Of a stretch of DNA of 64,000 bases, positions 24,330 to 37,400 are shown in pieces. Positions within the stretch are counted from its first letter, which is position 1. Each line of letters begins with the position of its first letter. This DNA is from Xestospongia bergquistia (lineage: Eukaryota > Porifera > Demospongiae > Haplosclerida > Petrosiidae), in contig OZ014425.1 of NCBI GenBank assembly GCA_963965975.1, positions 3,485,501 through 3,549,500 on the forward strand, read 5' to 3'. Made by a program: the position numbers and the translations under genes. The notes under the pieces are model-generated. The model was not told the DNA's origin and did no database searches. It worked only from the letters and a program-made list of their open reading frames with translations.

Positions 24330-25612
24330 ATGGCTACAACCAATCAAGTAGAGAATCCAGCATACATTGTGTTGAAATCCTATACTGACAGTATTGTATC
24401 TTCTGGATTAGATCCTATGGAAATTGCAAGAAAACTCTTCTCCTCTAGAACATCTAAGACTAAACCTATATTGGGAGAAGACGACTACGATACTATTACA
24501 AGTCGCTTTACTGGACAGAGTGGTAGAGGAAGACTTCAATCATTAGTAAAAATTGTTTGTAATGCTATTAAAGAAGATCTAGACAACGAAGTATTTCCAA
24601 TATTTTTGCAAGTTCTACGAAGTGTTGGGAGTATTGCTAGTTGTAAATTAGCTGAAAACTTGGACACAGCACTACAAAATGAAGGTTTGATTGAATATCC
24701 TTAATGTGTTCATTTTAGTCATGTTGCTAGAAAGGAGTTTTTTTAAGTGTAGTAGCTATTTGTATAACACAGGAAGTGTATACTTCAATGTGAAACTAAT
24801 ACAGTTATATCAATATAATTAGATTCTAATGTTTAGGGATATAGTATTAATTTCTCATTGAAGTGTGCACTTCCTGTGTCATATGAAGAGTCGCTGCCTT
24901 TTTATTTATATGAGCATCACAAGTAGCTATTGTGATTAAGAAACAAACCAATATTATGGACAATATAATAGGGAGAAGTGAAAAAAACAGAAAAATTTAA
25001 TGCGAACAAAAATAGAAACAGATTCGGACATTATTTTTTGTCTAGATAACCAATACTAACTGTACTGGTTGAAAAGTGAGATTGATACACTACTGACTGC
25101 AAATAGCATGTTAAAGGAGATTACTGACTGTGTCTTGTATGTTCAAGAGTTTATAGTGGTCCTGGTTTAAGGTCTAGTGTAGTTTCATGTAGACAGCCCC
25201 TCACTTAAATAAAACATTTTATTTAAGGAGAGGCTGGCTATTCAAGACTTGGTCTAGGGATCATAAGTAATTAGAGTTAGTATTGATTATATATATAATT
25301 TTTTAACATTTCTATTAGTTGAGTAACTGTTTCCTCGTTTCTCCATTTCCTCATTTCTTATTTCTCTGTTTCTTTTTTCTCCTTTTGGAACCACCCAATG
25401 TTATTTACTCATGCAATATAATCCGTTCTGCATTATACGTTTCTGTTTTTTCAACCTACTCTATAATATGTATACACTTCCAGCTGATAGATTATTTAAC
25501 ACAATGGATATATCCAATAGCAAGCAAATATAAAGAGGGTAAAGAAGCCAATGGAATATACAAATATATCTATATCTATAACTACATATGAAAAATTATG
25601 TATATACAATAA

Positions 25613-25663
<51 letters not shown>

Positions 25664-27523
25664 ACATCCCTTGCAATAAAGGATCACTTCCATCATCTAA
25701 ACATTATGTAAAACACCTACATGTATATAAGCACCCCAGTTCACTTTAAAGGGATGTTTGTTGAACTTTGTATTCAAGTTATCTGATGAAAAGTGTGTAG
25801 TTATGCATACATATAGCCACTGCATGAACACAAAACTGTTTTGAGATGTTTTGACAGAAGTAGTCCCTTTTTGTAAATCAGGTTGTAATTATAGATGTGC
25901 TTGTAATTGTATAATAGGAGTTTAGAAATTTGAGCTTGGGAAGAGACAGATGATCTAATAGAGATTTAAAATTAGAAAACCAAGATAATTGAGAATTCAA
26001 GATTATACCCAACTTTTTTCAAGGGTTAATTTTTAGTTATAGTCAGGAGGATAAGAGATTGATACAGGAGAGTGATGAGTATATGAAACCAGGTGATTTT
26101 GAGAAGGGAGATGTTGTAGGATGAAAATGCATTAGAGTATTAGAGTATTAGAGTCATTACAAGTAGAACAAGCCATAAATGAGTAGTTGTGATAAGAGCA
26201 GATTTAGTAGAAAGCTAAATTGGATTATTGGACAAACGTTTGTGGTTATGGCAATATATGTGAAGTCAGTTGAAGACATGTCTTTCCAGGAATTGCTGAC
26301 CAGAAGTGGTTGGGAAATGGATGGTAGTTAGATAGGGAAGGCATTGACAATGGTTGCTTGGAGATAAGAATTATGAAAGATATTTATCAGTTTATTGGGA
26401 AGAGGAAAGGAACTAATCAAATAGTTTACATATATAAGGAGACAGAATTGAGTGGACTGTTACTTTTAAGCATTTTTGATGATATTTCATCAAAAGCCAT
26501 TGGATGTATAGGAGGGTAATTGAGATATCAGTTGAGTGATATTTTTAGGGGTACAAAGGTCATTTAAGGAACAATCAATAGGGATACAGGATGACACACA
26601 CAAGAACAGCATGAAACTAAGAATTGTTTTAGCGGCTCTCTTTAACGGGAGGTTCTGAAAATTTACATTGATTATGATCTGTAATTTAACATTTTCCCTG
26701 TATAACTATATGTTATGTATAAAAATTAAAATAAATTTAAACTTTACTATTAAAAGCTTGTCATTTTCATCTCACAAGTTTCTTCTACCAACTGTGGGTG
26801 GGAACACGTGGTTCTAGATGGTGACAGTTTCACATAAAAATTGTCCAGTGTGGAAACATGTCCCCCTATACTAGACACTAGACTCTAACCTTGAGCCTTG
26901 CATAGAACATTTATTAATTTCACATTAAATTTTTTATTTATATATTAGTTACATTATTTATTACATATCAATCTGATTATTTAGAAATTAAAAACCATCA
27001 AGTAACTCAACCAAGTAGTAATGAAATTCCATTTCAAGGTAAGTTCAAAGTGGCTTTTGCCATATAAGTAGTAGTCAGTTGATATTCATGCTGGTCAATT
27101 CTTTATTGCTTGGACAGTTGAGGGTGATGACACTGATAGCAATAGAACTGAATTGACAAGAAGACCAATTCTTCCAACCAATGAACCTTCTCTACTACAT
27201 GATAAAGGTAGCATCTAGTGAATTATATATTATAATATAATTATTATATATTATATGTATTATCATTCTATTGGGGTATAGTTATTGATGATAATTCTGT
27301 TAGTCATGAACAAATTTTAGAAGAAGAAAATCAAATTGCCATTATATTGGATGACATGATCAAGACATCAAAATTAAAGCAAGGTAATGATTGGTTGTAT
27401 ACTTTTGTAATTAAAGAGTTAATGTTTATTATATCAACAGATCATATCACTTCTGTCTATAACAGTGAAAATATGTTTTCAGTAGAAGAGCAATTACAAA
27501 CTCAATGTGAAGAACAGAATTAA
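24330..27523 (+). CDS. Small CARD-like protein with shared C-terminal motif (copy 1)
   Basis: The first exon (24330-24682, or to the stop at 24704 if unspliced) encodes a roughly 100-residue all-helical domain. It looks like a CARD: helix 1 LKSYTDSIVSSG, EDDYDTI before helix 4, LLxxxI-like helix, then FPIFLQVLRS and CKLAENL. Downstream exons 26985-27038, 27118-27207, 27282-27383 and 27441-27523 are open, all in phase 1, and line up with the exons of the paralogue at 40144. The motif exon carries 'HEQILEEENQIAIILDDMI'. The donor after 24682 is the poor GTTTGA and the intron would be 2.3 kb, so two forms are possible: a bare CARD of 124 residues, or a longer form with the motif tail. Divergent from the MIT-AAA gene. 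No catalytic domain is visible. Confidence 0.6.
24763..24884. repeat. 122-bp inverted repeat (hairpin) after the CARD exon
   Basis: Arms 24763-24803 and 24845-24884 match over about 34 of 39 positions when one is reverse-complemented (core acacaggaagtg and cttcaatg). Several of the differences would be G-U pairs in RNA. The loop is about 40 bp. It lies 60 bp past the short-form stop codon, so it would be in the 3' UTR of the short form or in the intron of the long form. It may be a small foldback element. Confidence 0.6.
25300..26860. repeat. Segmental duplicate of 42750-43900
   Basis: Non-coding block alignable to 42750-43900, with diagnostic pieces such as 'ccttttggaaccaccc', 'gttatttactcatgca', 'ggaattgctgaccagaa' and 'ctatatgttatgtataaaaa'. 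It is part of the duplication that also copied the AAA gene, the CARD-like gene and the 3' end of the GTPase gene. It includes a (TA)n tract at 25619-25655. Confidence 0.8.
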
Positions 27524-27649
27524 ATATTTGTTTAATGACACCTGCAGTGAAATATATGCTAATTCAGCATCTTCATCCTCATCAAACTTTATCTATCAAA
27601 TTTTAATTTAACAAATATGCTAATTTTAAAATTAAATTGTTTATAATTG

Positions 27650-28620
27650 TTGTAATGTTTTTTTCTTTATCTTGACAGCTGGTTTGGTTTGTAATACAAC
27701 TGACACATTTGACTCCTAATATAACAATATGATATTATAGTGGTACTCACAGTAAATAAAAAAATTATATTCATTATTTACTTTTTGTTCTTCCATCTCC
27801 TCATCATTATCTTCACTATTATCATCAAATTCAGAGTCCTATTACAATGATCTTAATGAATATAATGTAGAGTATATCATCATCAACTTCATTGTATTCT
27901 ACTTCCTCTTCTTCATGAGCAATATTATGTACAGGTTCACTTGCCTCCATAACTAATGCACTCTCCATTTTCTCAACCAGTCCTAACATACATAATATAT
28001 TATATATATATATACAATATAGATAGATTGTGATATATTATCTGCGAAATCTTTCTCTTCTTCCTCTTGCACAACACTCTATTATATGAAATAAACAACT
28101 AGTCATTTGAGATATTATTTACCATATCAAAAGCTTTGCTCCATTCTCTAACTATTTCTGCTGATATGTGAGCTGGTAATGTTTGTTGTTCAGGAGGATG
28201 AGTATAAAACTTGATCTGACCCCTATAATTAATAGTTAATACAAACTAAGTATAGTACACTTACGAATTCCAATCATTGAGAACTTTACAAGCTGCAGCA
28301 GTAATATCAGGAACACCTCCTGATAACAACAATAATTATATCAATACATACAACTAAATACATATTACTAGTAAATTTGTTAGGAGGACATTGCAAGCCA
28401 CTTCATTATTATTAGCCAATGTGATCTTAGCTTGTATCTTAACTAACCTTTCCTTAGTTTACCAATTCTTCTTGCTAAATGAGCTAAGAACTCTTCAGCA
28501 TTTGAGTATTCTGGTATAGTATAATGTAACATAACATGTTGACTGTCACATCGTTTCAAGACACAACATCAGATAGCTGCTCCACCTACACAGATAATTA
28601 CGTAAACTAATGATTTCATT
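27650..28620 (-). pseudogene. 3' fragment of a nucleostemin-like GTPase gene
   Basis: Closely matches 44280-44639 plus 47449-48060 of the intact gene at 44207-49714. It is cut before the last ~20 codons, so the C-terminal STDDPLEEG... end is missing. One acidic exon has lost its donor region (about 27880), and the BACK-ward exons stop near 28600 before the GTP-binding motifs. It lacks the hAT insertion and so preserves the empty site near 27983. It cannot make a GTPase. Confidence 0.85.
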
Positions 28621-28785
28621 TACTTTGACACATTTCCTCAATCATTCTCTAGATATTTCTGCTGAAGTACTTCCTTCTTATCCCACACTCATTGATGGGA
28701 GTGGTGTTAAGGCGTTACGCTCCACCTACGAATAGTTCACAGTTAACTATAACTATAGAATATAGGAAACTAAAATTGTGCGTTT

Positions 28786-29262
28786 GCTGTGATACTTACT
28801 CTTGTCGGTGATTTAGACTCAATCCCTAATATAACGCCCACGTTCGTTTGCAATATACAACTTAATACCTGCTGTGATATTCTTATTTGTACATGATTTA
28901 ATACCTGTTCTACTCTCATTGGTAGTATACGACTCAATATCTGCTGTGATACCCACTTTCGTTCGTAGTACACAACTCAGTATCTACTGTGACACCCACT
29001 CTCGTCAGTAATATACAACTCAATACTTACTGTGATACCCACTTTTGCTTGTAAGATATGACTCAATACCTATGGTGACACCCACTTTGTTGGTTTGTTG
29101 GTAGTATATCATGCTGTGATAACCACTTTCATTTGTAGTAGATAACTCAATATCTCTTACAACATCACTCATCAGTAACATACAACTCAATACTTATTGT
29201 GACATCCACTTTTGGTTATAATATACAACCCAATACTTTCTGTGACACCCACTTTGTTTATG
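28786..29262. repeat. Degenerate minisatellite of about 43 bp, reaching the ankyrin gene start
   Basis: About ten diverged units like ctgtgacacccactttcgt + cagtaatatacaactcaatactta. Clear starts are 28942, 28988 and 29031, with more decayed units on both sides. The last unit ends in the ATG at 29260 of the ankyrin gene, so the immediate 5' flank of that gene is made of this repeat. Confidence 0.8.
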
Positions 29263-32200
29263 GAGAAAAATGGAGAAGCAGATTTTATTCATGCCGCTAG
29301 CATTATTGGTGACATATCTATTGTTTCTGACTTACTTGACAATGGAGCAGATCCTAACCTAGCTATGCATGATGGCAAAACTCCTCTTATGATATCCAGT
29401 CTAGAAGGCCATCATGATGTTGTCCAACTGTTACTAGAAAGAAATGTTGCAATAAACATCCAAGACAGTAATGGGTGTACAGCAATTTATCTTGCCTCCC
29501 AGAATGGTCATTCATCTATTGTCTCTACCATACTTAGCCATGGAGCAGAAACAAATATCCAAAATGAAAATGGAGTAACACCTATTTATATTGCTAGCCA
29601 GAATGGTTATTTGTCTATTGTTTCTACCTTGCTTAATAATGGGGCAGACCCTAACCTAGCTATGAATGATGGCACTACTCCTCTTATGGCAGCTAGTTAT
29701 AATGGTCATAATGATATAGTTCAACTATTATTAGAGAAGAATGTTTCAGCAAATACTCAAAACGAAAATGGAGCGACAGCAATTTATGTTGCTAGTCGAG
29801 AAGGCCATCCTTCTGTCGTCTCTGCCTTACTTAAGAATGGAGCAGATCCTAACCTAGCTATGCATGATGGTAGAACTCCTCTTATTATAGCCAGTCTTAA
29901 TGGCCATCATGATGTTGTCCAACTGTTACTAGAAAGAAATGTTGCAACAAACATCCAAGACAAAAATGGGTGTACAGCAATTTATCTTGCCTCCCAGAAT
30001 GGTTATTCATCTATTGTCTCTACCATACTTAGCCATGGAGCAGAAACAAATATCCGAATTAAAAAAGGAGAAACAGCCATTTATATTGCTAGCCAAAATG
30101 GTTATTTGTCTATTGTTTCTACCTTACTTAATAATGGGGCAGACCCTAACGTAGCTAGAAATGATGGCACAACACCTCTTATGGCAGCTAGTTGGAATGG
30201 CCATTGTGATGTAGTCCAACTATTATTAGAGAAGAATGTTTCCACAAATACTCAAAATAAAAATGGAGTAACAGCTATTTTTCTAGCTAGTGATGAGGGT
30301 CACCTTCCTGTTGTTTTAACTTTAGTTAACAATGGTGCAGATCCTAACCTAACTACAACTGAAGGTACAACAGCTCTAATGATAGCTAGTCTAAATGGCC
30401 ATAGTGATGTCATCCAACTATTACTGGAGAGGAAGGTTTCAGCAAATATCCAAGATAAAAATGGATTTACAGCAATTTACACTTCCAGCCAGAGTGGTCA
30501 TTCATCTGTGGTCTCTGCCTTACTTAACAATGGAGCAGATCCTAGCTTAGCTACAAATGATGGCTGGACACCTCTTATGATAGCCAGTCTGTACGGTCAT
30601 GGTGATGTTGTCCAACTATTACTAGAGAGGAAAGTTTCAACAAACACCAAAAACAAATATGGAAAAACGGCAATTTATTTTGCTAGTCAGAATGGTCATT
30701 CATCTGTTGTTACCACCTTACTTAACAATGGAGCAGATCCTAACCTAGCTATGAACAATGGCTGGACACCTCTTACGATAGCTTGTGCCAAAGGACATGA
30801 CATTATTGTCAGAGAGTTATTGAAGACCCAAGTTAATATCAATCATCAAACTCTTTTTGGTTTTACAGCATTGCATCTTTCTAGTCAATATGGACATGAG
30901 AATATTGTCACACATTTATTAGAACGTGGTGCTAATCCACTTGTAAAAGGCATGTTTGGTCATATGGCTCTAGACATAGCTCGCCAACATGGTCATCGTA
31001 ACATTGTGACACTACTTGAAGAAGCTGTGGCTGCTTTACATGACGATGACAAACAATCAGTAGCAGGCTCTGTTGATTCAGGCTACACAACTGGTGGACT
31101 ATCAACTGACAACTCATCAGTAGCAGACTCTGATATTGCCCAAATCTCTGATCTAGATGATGATGAAGCCACATTTCAACCAAAGCAATATGTAGAGAAA
31201 AGAAGTGAAAGTTGTAAGTCATAAATTCAACTTTTTAATGTATCTTGCCAGTCCCCTATGAAATAGAAATGAGTGATGTATGTAATGACATGTAGGTACA
31301 TATAATTGATCAAATCAAGGTTTTGTAATGTTCTTAATTTATCTATGATATGTAGAGTATGAGTAGATAATATGATTGCTATAATCATTAATACCTCATT
31401 TGTGTTTAATGATCATTAGAGCCATCACGTCACTATAGAAATCCATAATGCACTATAATACAATGTCTTTAAAATTATGATGTTCATTAATATATATAGG
31501 TGACCAAATGGCTGTGATGAAAGAGGTACCTACTGATATACTGTCACCAAGTGAGTAATGAATAAGCACATTTTGCATGTACATATGTTGTATTTATATT
31601 ACAATTTTCTTTTAGAAGTATCGAAGGAGAGTATAACCCTTCAGAGAGAGTCTGTTAAAAGGTATGTCTTATAACTTACTTAGACTATGTATTACTAACT
31701 TCACTTTCTTAGTATTTCAGATTCTCTTCAAGGTGTGATTGTGGGAGACAAGAGGTTGTTCCAGATACAAGGCGACAGGTCCCACTTTTTCAATTGGGAG
31801 GAGAATGGTATAATGATCAGTGTTCCTCAAGACACTTTATCTCCAACAGAGTCCTGTAAAATAGAAGTGACTATTCTGGTTGGTGGTCAGTTTCAATTAC
31901 CTGAGCAAACAGAATTAGTCAGTTGTGTATATCGGATATCTTTGTCTAAGCCACTTCTCAAACCAGTCAAATTAGAAATCCAACACTGTCTACGTCTAGT
32001 CACTCAAGATAATGCCAATTGTTTGAGTTTTGCTACAGCTCCTAATCAAAAATCTTCACTTCCTTACCAATTCAAACTAATAGAAGGAGGACAATTTGAC
32101 CTTAACAAACAGTATGGGAGCATTTACGTTCAAGAATTTTCTTTTTGGACCATTTTTCGGAAATATTTCTGGCCTTCTCCTTTATATATAGGCAAGGTGT

Positions 32201-33031
32201 TTTATGAAAAAAAGACAGCACATGAATGGTTGATGAGATTTGTAGTTACTAGAGATCTTAATGCTCTTAATAAGGTAAGTTTCTGTTTTTATCGTAATCC
32301 TTTCTACTTTGTAATATATAATAGTATGTAAGACAATCTCTACCACAAGCTGAGGAAGGAACACATGTACATGTAACATTTGAATTCGAAGATGAGAAAA
32401 ATCAGATTGAATTAATTATTGATGATAATTCTCATTACGGATGGAATATTCGTCCTCATAAAAAACCTGTACAGGTAGATATTAATATGGCTATATTTTT
32501 TAAATTACAATAATTGTTCATGACTTATATATAGGTATCTAAACGTGATGTTGATAAATTTGGTGTTCAAGATCCATCTCTTCCTTCTATTTTAATGACA
32601 ATATCTGTTGACTCCAGTCACTTCACTAAAGTCACAGAATTAGACTGTATTGTTCAATTAAAGGGAGTAAAGTCTGATACCAAAGAGTTACGCATTATTC
32701 GTTGTTATACTCCTCGTAAGTATTATGTTTACAAATAATATGATATTGAGTCTTACTTTTATAGAGGATGGTACCACTACACCGGGAGATGTGGCAATAG
32801 CTACTCCACCTCAATTAACTAAAGGTACAGATCATTATTTCATATATTTAAACTGATAATTAACTCATGTCCTTTTATATATTAGCTATTGTGACAACAG
32901 ATCATAAGTGGATGATACATGAACAAGATGAACTGGCCACTCTATTAGATGAAATAATCTCAAAATATACTAAAGGTATGATATTTAATTTTCATACATA
33001 TATCTCATCACAATATCACACAGATCCTTAA
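29260..33031 (+). CDS. Ankyrin-repeat (18x) ZU5 protein with shared C-terminal motif
   Basis: Exons 29260-31213, 31500-31550, 31616-31661, 31713-32274, 32325-32474, 32535-32715, 32765-32824, 32886-32975, 33024-33031 give an open 1033-residue product with consistent phases. I chose ATG 29260 (MEKNGEADF) over the upstream non-ATG frame. Residues ~5-600 are 18 ankyrin repeats of 33 residues (G-x-TPLxxA...GHxxxVxxLLxxGADPN). A Ser/Asp-rich linker follows, then a ZU5-like beta domain (NGIMISVPQDTL... LVSCVYRISL... KPVKLEIQHC), and a region that may be UPA-like. The penultimate exon encodes 'HEQDELATLLDEII', shared with three other genes here; the last exon adds only Asp-Pro. Ank-ZU5 proteins are usually cytoplasmic scaffolds. 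No Death domain is encoded between here and the stop. No signal peptide or membrane segment is visible. Confidence 0.85.
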
Positions 33032-33884
33032 CAAGAAGTATATTACTCCATCCATGGATGCTAGACTGGAAATTTTTGATGTTTATCCAAATAATTATAT
33101 AATTATAATTCACCAATGTATGACTCAATTTTAAATTAGTTTGATACTACAGCATTGATCAATAAATACTCTTGAAAATATAGCCAGTTTTGTAATAGTT
33201 CCTTAGTCTGTGGTCTTGTTTGATAACCAGTTGATTTGTAGTACATGTACAACTGACAGATTGGACTCCAAGATAGTATCAATCAAGAAGAAGAGTGATA
33301 CCCAAACAAGTTCCAGTCAAGCTGCTCCAGTAAATGTTGGGAATACCTAGCACCTGCAAACAACATTATTATAAAAAGATTCCATTTCAAGACACATTGC
33401 TTAGTCTGCACACATAATGACTTTTCTCAAATTTGCCCCATTTCTTCCTATGCTAAGAACTAATCTGGTACAGTAAATGTAATAACATATTGTGACCAAA
33501 ATAGCCCAGCTTCACTGAATCATGTGCCAATTTCTCTGATGATTTCAGTCAACCACTACCAAAAAGGAATGTAGATAACAAACATTATAACATAAATTCT
33601 CTTTAACATCAATCACGTAAAGCCAGCTGTTTCAATTCAGTAGTCAGTCAACTATCTTCTTCATTCAAAACAAGTCATTATTTACAGTATACTTAATAAA
33701 TATATTGAATACTGAAACATCAATAGCTTATTAAAAATGAGTGTAATTTAAAGAAATATTTCTTAGTAATGATACAATACTAGACTCTCAAAATTATTCA
33801 GTATACATATATATATATAGATAGATAGATGGATGGATGGATGGATGGATGATAGATAGAAAGATAGATAGATAGAAAGATATG

Positions 33885-33925
<41 letters not shown>

Positions 33926-34492
33926 CAGAGGGCTCATAGAATAGATATTACCTGCAGATATTGTTACATCTACAAAACAGTGAACAATCAGTGACAGTGA
34001 TACATAAGGATAACATTAACACATTAAAAGTATGAGCTTCCTAGGTATTTATTTTAATTATTTTAGACTGAGATGATAATTGGAAAGAAATCACTTTAAG
34101 CTGCTGTAACATTAACTGATCACTTGGAATTGATGAAAATGGAACTAAAACAACCTATCTCAGATTGGGTTTTCTTGACTATGGTACTGTTGTAGTTTAT
34201 TCAAATTATTCACTGAAAGGATATTATTATAATTAATACATCTATTTACACTAGACATGTAGTTGGTCATTGTTATGACAGACACTTTGATGAACTTACT
34301 TATATCTGTATGTGCTTACAAAGAATTAGAGAATATGCTTTAGTTAGTGACTAATGGCCTTTCTGTAAATGTAAAGTGTACAGTTCACTTCCATTTAGTA
34401 ACAAAATTCATAGCAATTAAAATATTAACAGACTAAACAGATAACATCACAAACGTAGGATAAACTAATTGTTTATGTTGATATCAGGGTGT
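33032..34492. other. Intergenic spacer with microsatellites and a GTPase-gene relic
   Basis: No gene is recognised. Positions about 33210-33300 resemble the GTPase 3' exon border ('ataaccagttgatttgtag... caactgacagattggactcc'), like the relics at 6280-6400 and 42470-42640. A compound microsatellite (TA, GATA, GGAT, CA) spans 33801-33926. Confidence 0.5.
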
Positions 34493-37400
34493 TCATTTGG
34501 TGCCATTTTTATCATTCCAATCTTCAAGTTCTCTCAGAATCTCTATAGCTACATTAGGTTTGATTTTAGATAATGCAGATTTATAATCATCATAACTGAT
34601 TTCCCGGCACTAAAGAATCAAAATAAAAATTAACATTACATATAAAAACTAACCTTAACCCTACCACTGCTATCTGTTATAATAAGGTAAATCATTTAAG
34701 ACTTAGTATTTAGAGTATACCTTCAGTAATCCCGATGAGAGCAGCTTCTTTAGCTAGACCGGCTATATCACGAAATGAATATCCAAATGTACAACTATAG
34801 AAGTAGACATCATGCAATATATTGTTATGCCTCATAGTTCAAACAGACCATGCTATCTTGGAGATCTCAATTCCAGATAAACAGTGTTTATCTTTAGTCA
34901 ATAACTTCTGAAGTGCAGTACGTCTAGCCTGAACGAAAATATCAACATGATATATCTCCATTGCTTATATTTAGTCAAGTAGTGTGTGTACTTAATTAGT
35001 TTGGTATACCTTAAAACTTGGTAGTGGAACATACACTCTGATGGGTAACCGGCTATCACAATAAAAAGTAACATCTGAACAATAAACACATTATAATATA
35101 CCTAAGGATGGCACCATCTAAAACTTGAGGTTTGTTAGTAGCACCAAATACAAAAATCTGATCCTTCTCTGTAGTGCACACCTATAATACTGTGATGTTA
35201 GTAATATGAACAAAATCACTGACTCCCTCAAATTCTTGTTGGAACTGCAATCTAAATCTTGTTATTGCATCATGTTGTTCATTTGAGCTGAATAATCCAT
35301 CTATTTCATCTGCAAAAAGTAACAAATATTATTATATTCATTAAGAGGACTAAGTCTTTGAGTCATCATTAATCAACTAAAAAATAATTGTTTGTTGCTT
35401 AAAAAGATAACAGAATGTGTCCTCAAGTCAAACCAGCAAATGCTATTTTCTCATTATCCTTGAGAGGGAAAGCTAATTTTTAAGGGCATAATTGACATTA
35501 CTTTTGAAGCTTTTTGATGTATTTAAGTTTCCATATTTAGCAATAGAGTCTTTAGCTTTAGCATGAGTTCTAAGTCATGTACATTTTAGTTTGTCTTGCA
35601 GTCAATAGTCCATGGACTTTTGTTGTATTGCCACCATTTTGTATTCTAAATAGCTTACTTTAAAGTTACTTACCTTTTTGCAATGCTAGATAAATTAAAA
35701 GGTTCCTTTAAAAGTGCAAATAGTACAAAGATAGGTTTTTGTACCTTCACAGATTACTTTTCATGTGTTTAAGTTATGCATACTCCAGATGAGGTTTTAA
35801 ATACTATTGCATTTCATCAAGATGTACTTTATAAAGCTAGAAATTGGTCCTTTTAGATATAACAATATAAAATTTTCAACACTTACAATAATTTTTTGCT
35901 AGACAGTTAAATTTTTCTAAATTTTAATTGTAATAAGTTATGGTATGTACTATATTTCACAATTTTGCAAACAACGCTATGTAAAAATTGACTTCTGTCA
36001 TAATTAATTTTTGTCTAATTATAAGATAATCATGAGTTACCTATGAATATTATTGAAGGCTGATAATATTTCACAACAGCAAACAATATTTTGGCACACT
36101 TCTCTGTGTCTCCAAGCTGTATTTAAAAAGTAAACTAAAACAATAGAAATAAATCAGATCTAGCTTACATTTTTTGAGATCAAATCAGCTGAAGTGACAT
36201 TAAAAAATCTATATCCACACTCACGAGCCATAACTTTGGCCTAGAAACATTAAATATAAAATTCTTGCTTTTATAAATATCAGAAGACAAGCCAATTATT
36301 CTATACAACAAACAACTTGATATATACATTCTCATTGCTATCTCTATGCAAATCATGAATTAATACGAGGTCCAAAAATATTAATTGGGTTTATCAATAA
36401 TTTAGCACCTACCAACATTGTCTTTCCATTCCCAGGTGGTCCAAATAATATCAGACCTTTGTGTGGCTTTCTGTTACCTGTATAGGACTACTATCAGTAA
36501 GTGACGAAATGAATGCATCACTACACTTACTTCTGGGTTCTTTATTGGGAGCATGACATTACGCTTTAATATTTCCTTAACATCGACAAGACCAACTGTA
36601 TATGTATAGATAGAGGAGATCATTTAACAATGAGAAGTACAAAAGCAGGCATTAACAAGATTATGTATATGTATTCCTTTAGAGACTTGATAATAACTTG
36701 ATATAATTTTTATTACTCAGAGTTTGAGAGGCATTGTAAATTAAATCTACACAAATTGTAAAAGAGTTTCCATTATTGTCATAATAGAAAAATACATCAA
36801 ATTTATATGATTTTATCTTTTGATATATTTTATCTTCAATTATTACATTTTTCTTAGAATGTCTGTCTGGTATAAACTATAATGAGGATGGTTTTACAAT
36901 TTAGTACTTTCATTGTTTCAAGGTGCTGGCTGATTTTACAATAAAACACTAGGATTTTAAAGTAAAAATTGGACAGAGGTTAAAGCATATTATAGAAATT
37001 TCGCAATTAGTTGTGCCATTGTCATAACTAGCACATACAGTTAGAGAAAAATTACAACATTTTATGTTAGCTATTGTATGAATCAGAGATTAAAGTAAGC
37101 AGTTAATTTATTTAATACTTTATATGCAAATATACACTATTTGCATACCATATAGCACATTCATATATGGCATGATTAGTGCACCAGAAAGAACAAAAAA
37201 ATCATTAGTATAATGCTTTCTGAATGACAGTTAAATAAAAGAAAATAAGTCTTACCAATGTCATCCATGGATTCTTCAATGTTGTCACTGAAATGTAATA
37301 TCATAAAAATAGTGATTTCATTTTAGTAATGGACTTACGGTTCTAACATACTTCTCTCAATGGCATTTACTAAATTCTGATCATCTTTTGAACATTTAAA

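Noticed and set aside
25319-25696. Short frames on both strands around the (TA)n tract
   Set aside because: Low complexity; the duplicate at 42750 does not keep them open.
29212-29259. Upstream extension of the ankyrin frame
   Set aside because: It begins with TTG and translates minisatellite sequence; ATG 29260 gives a normal ankyrin start.
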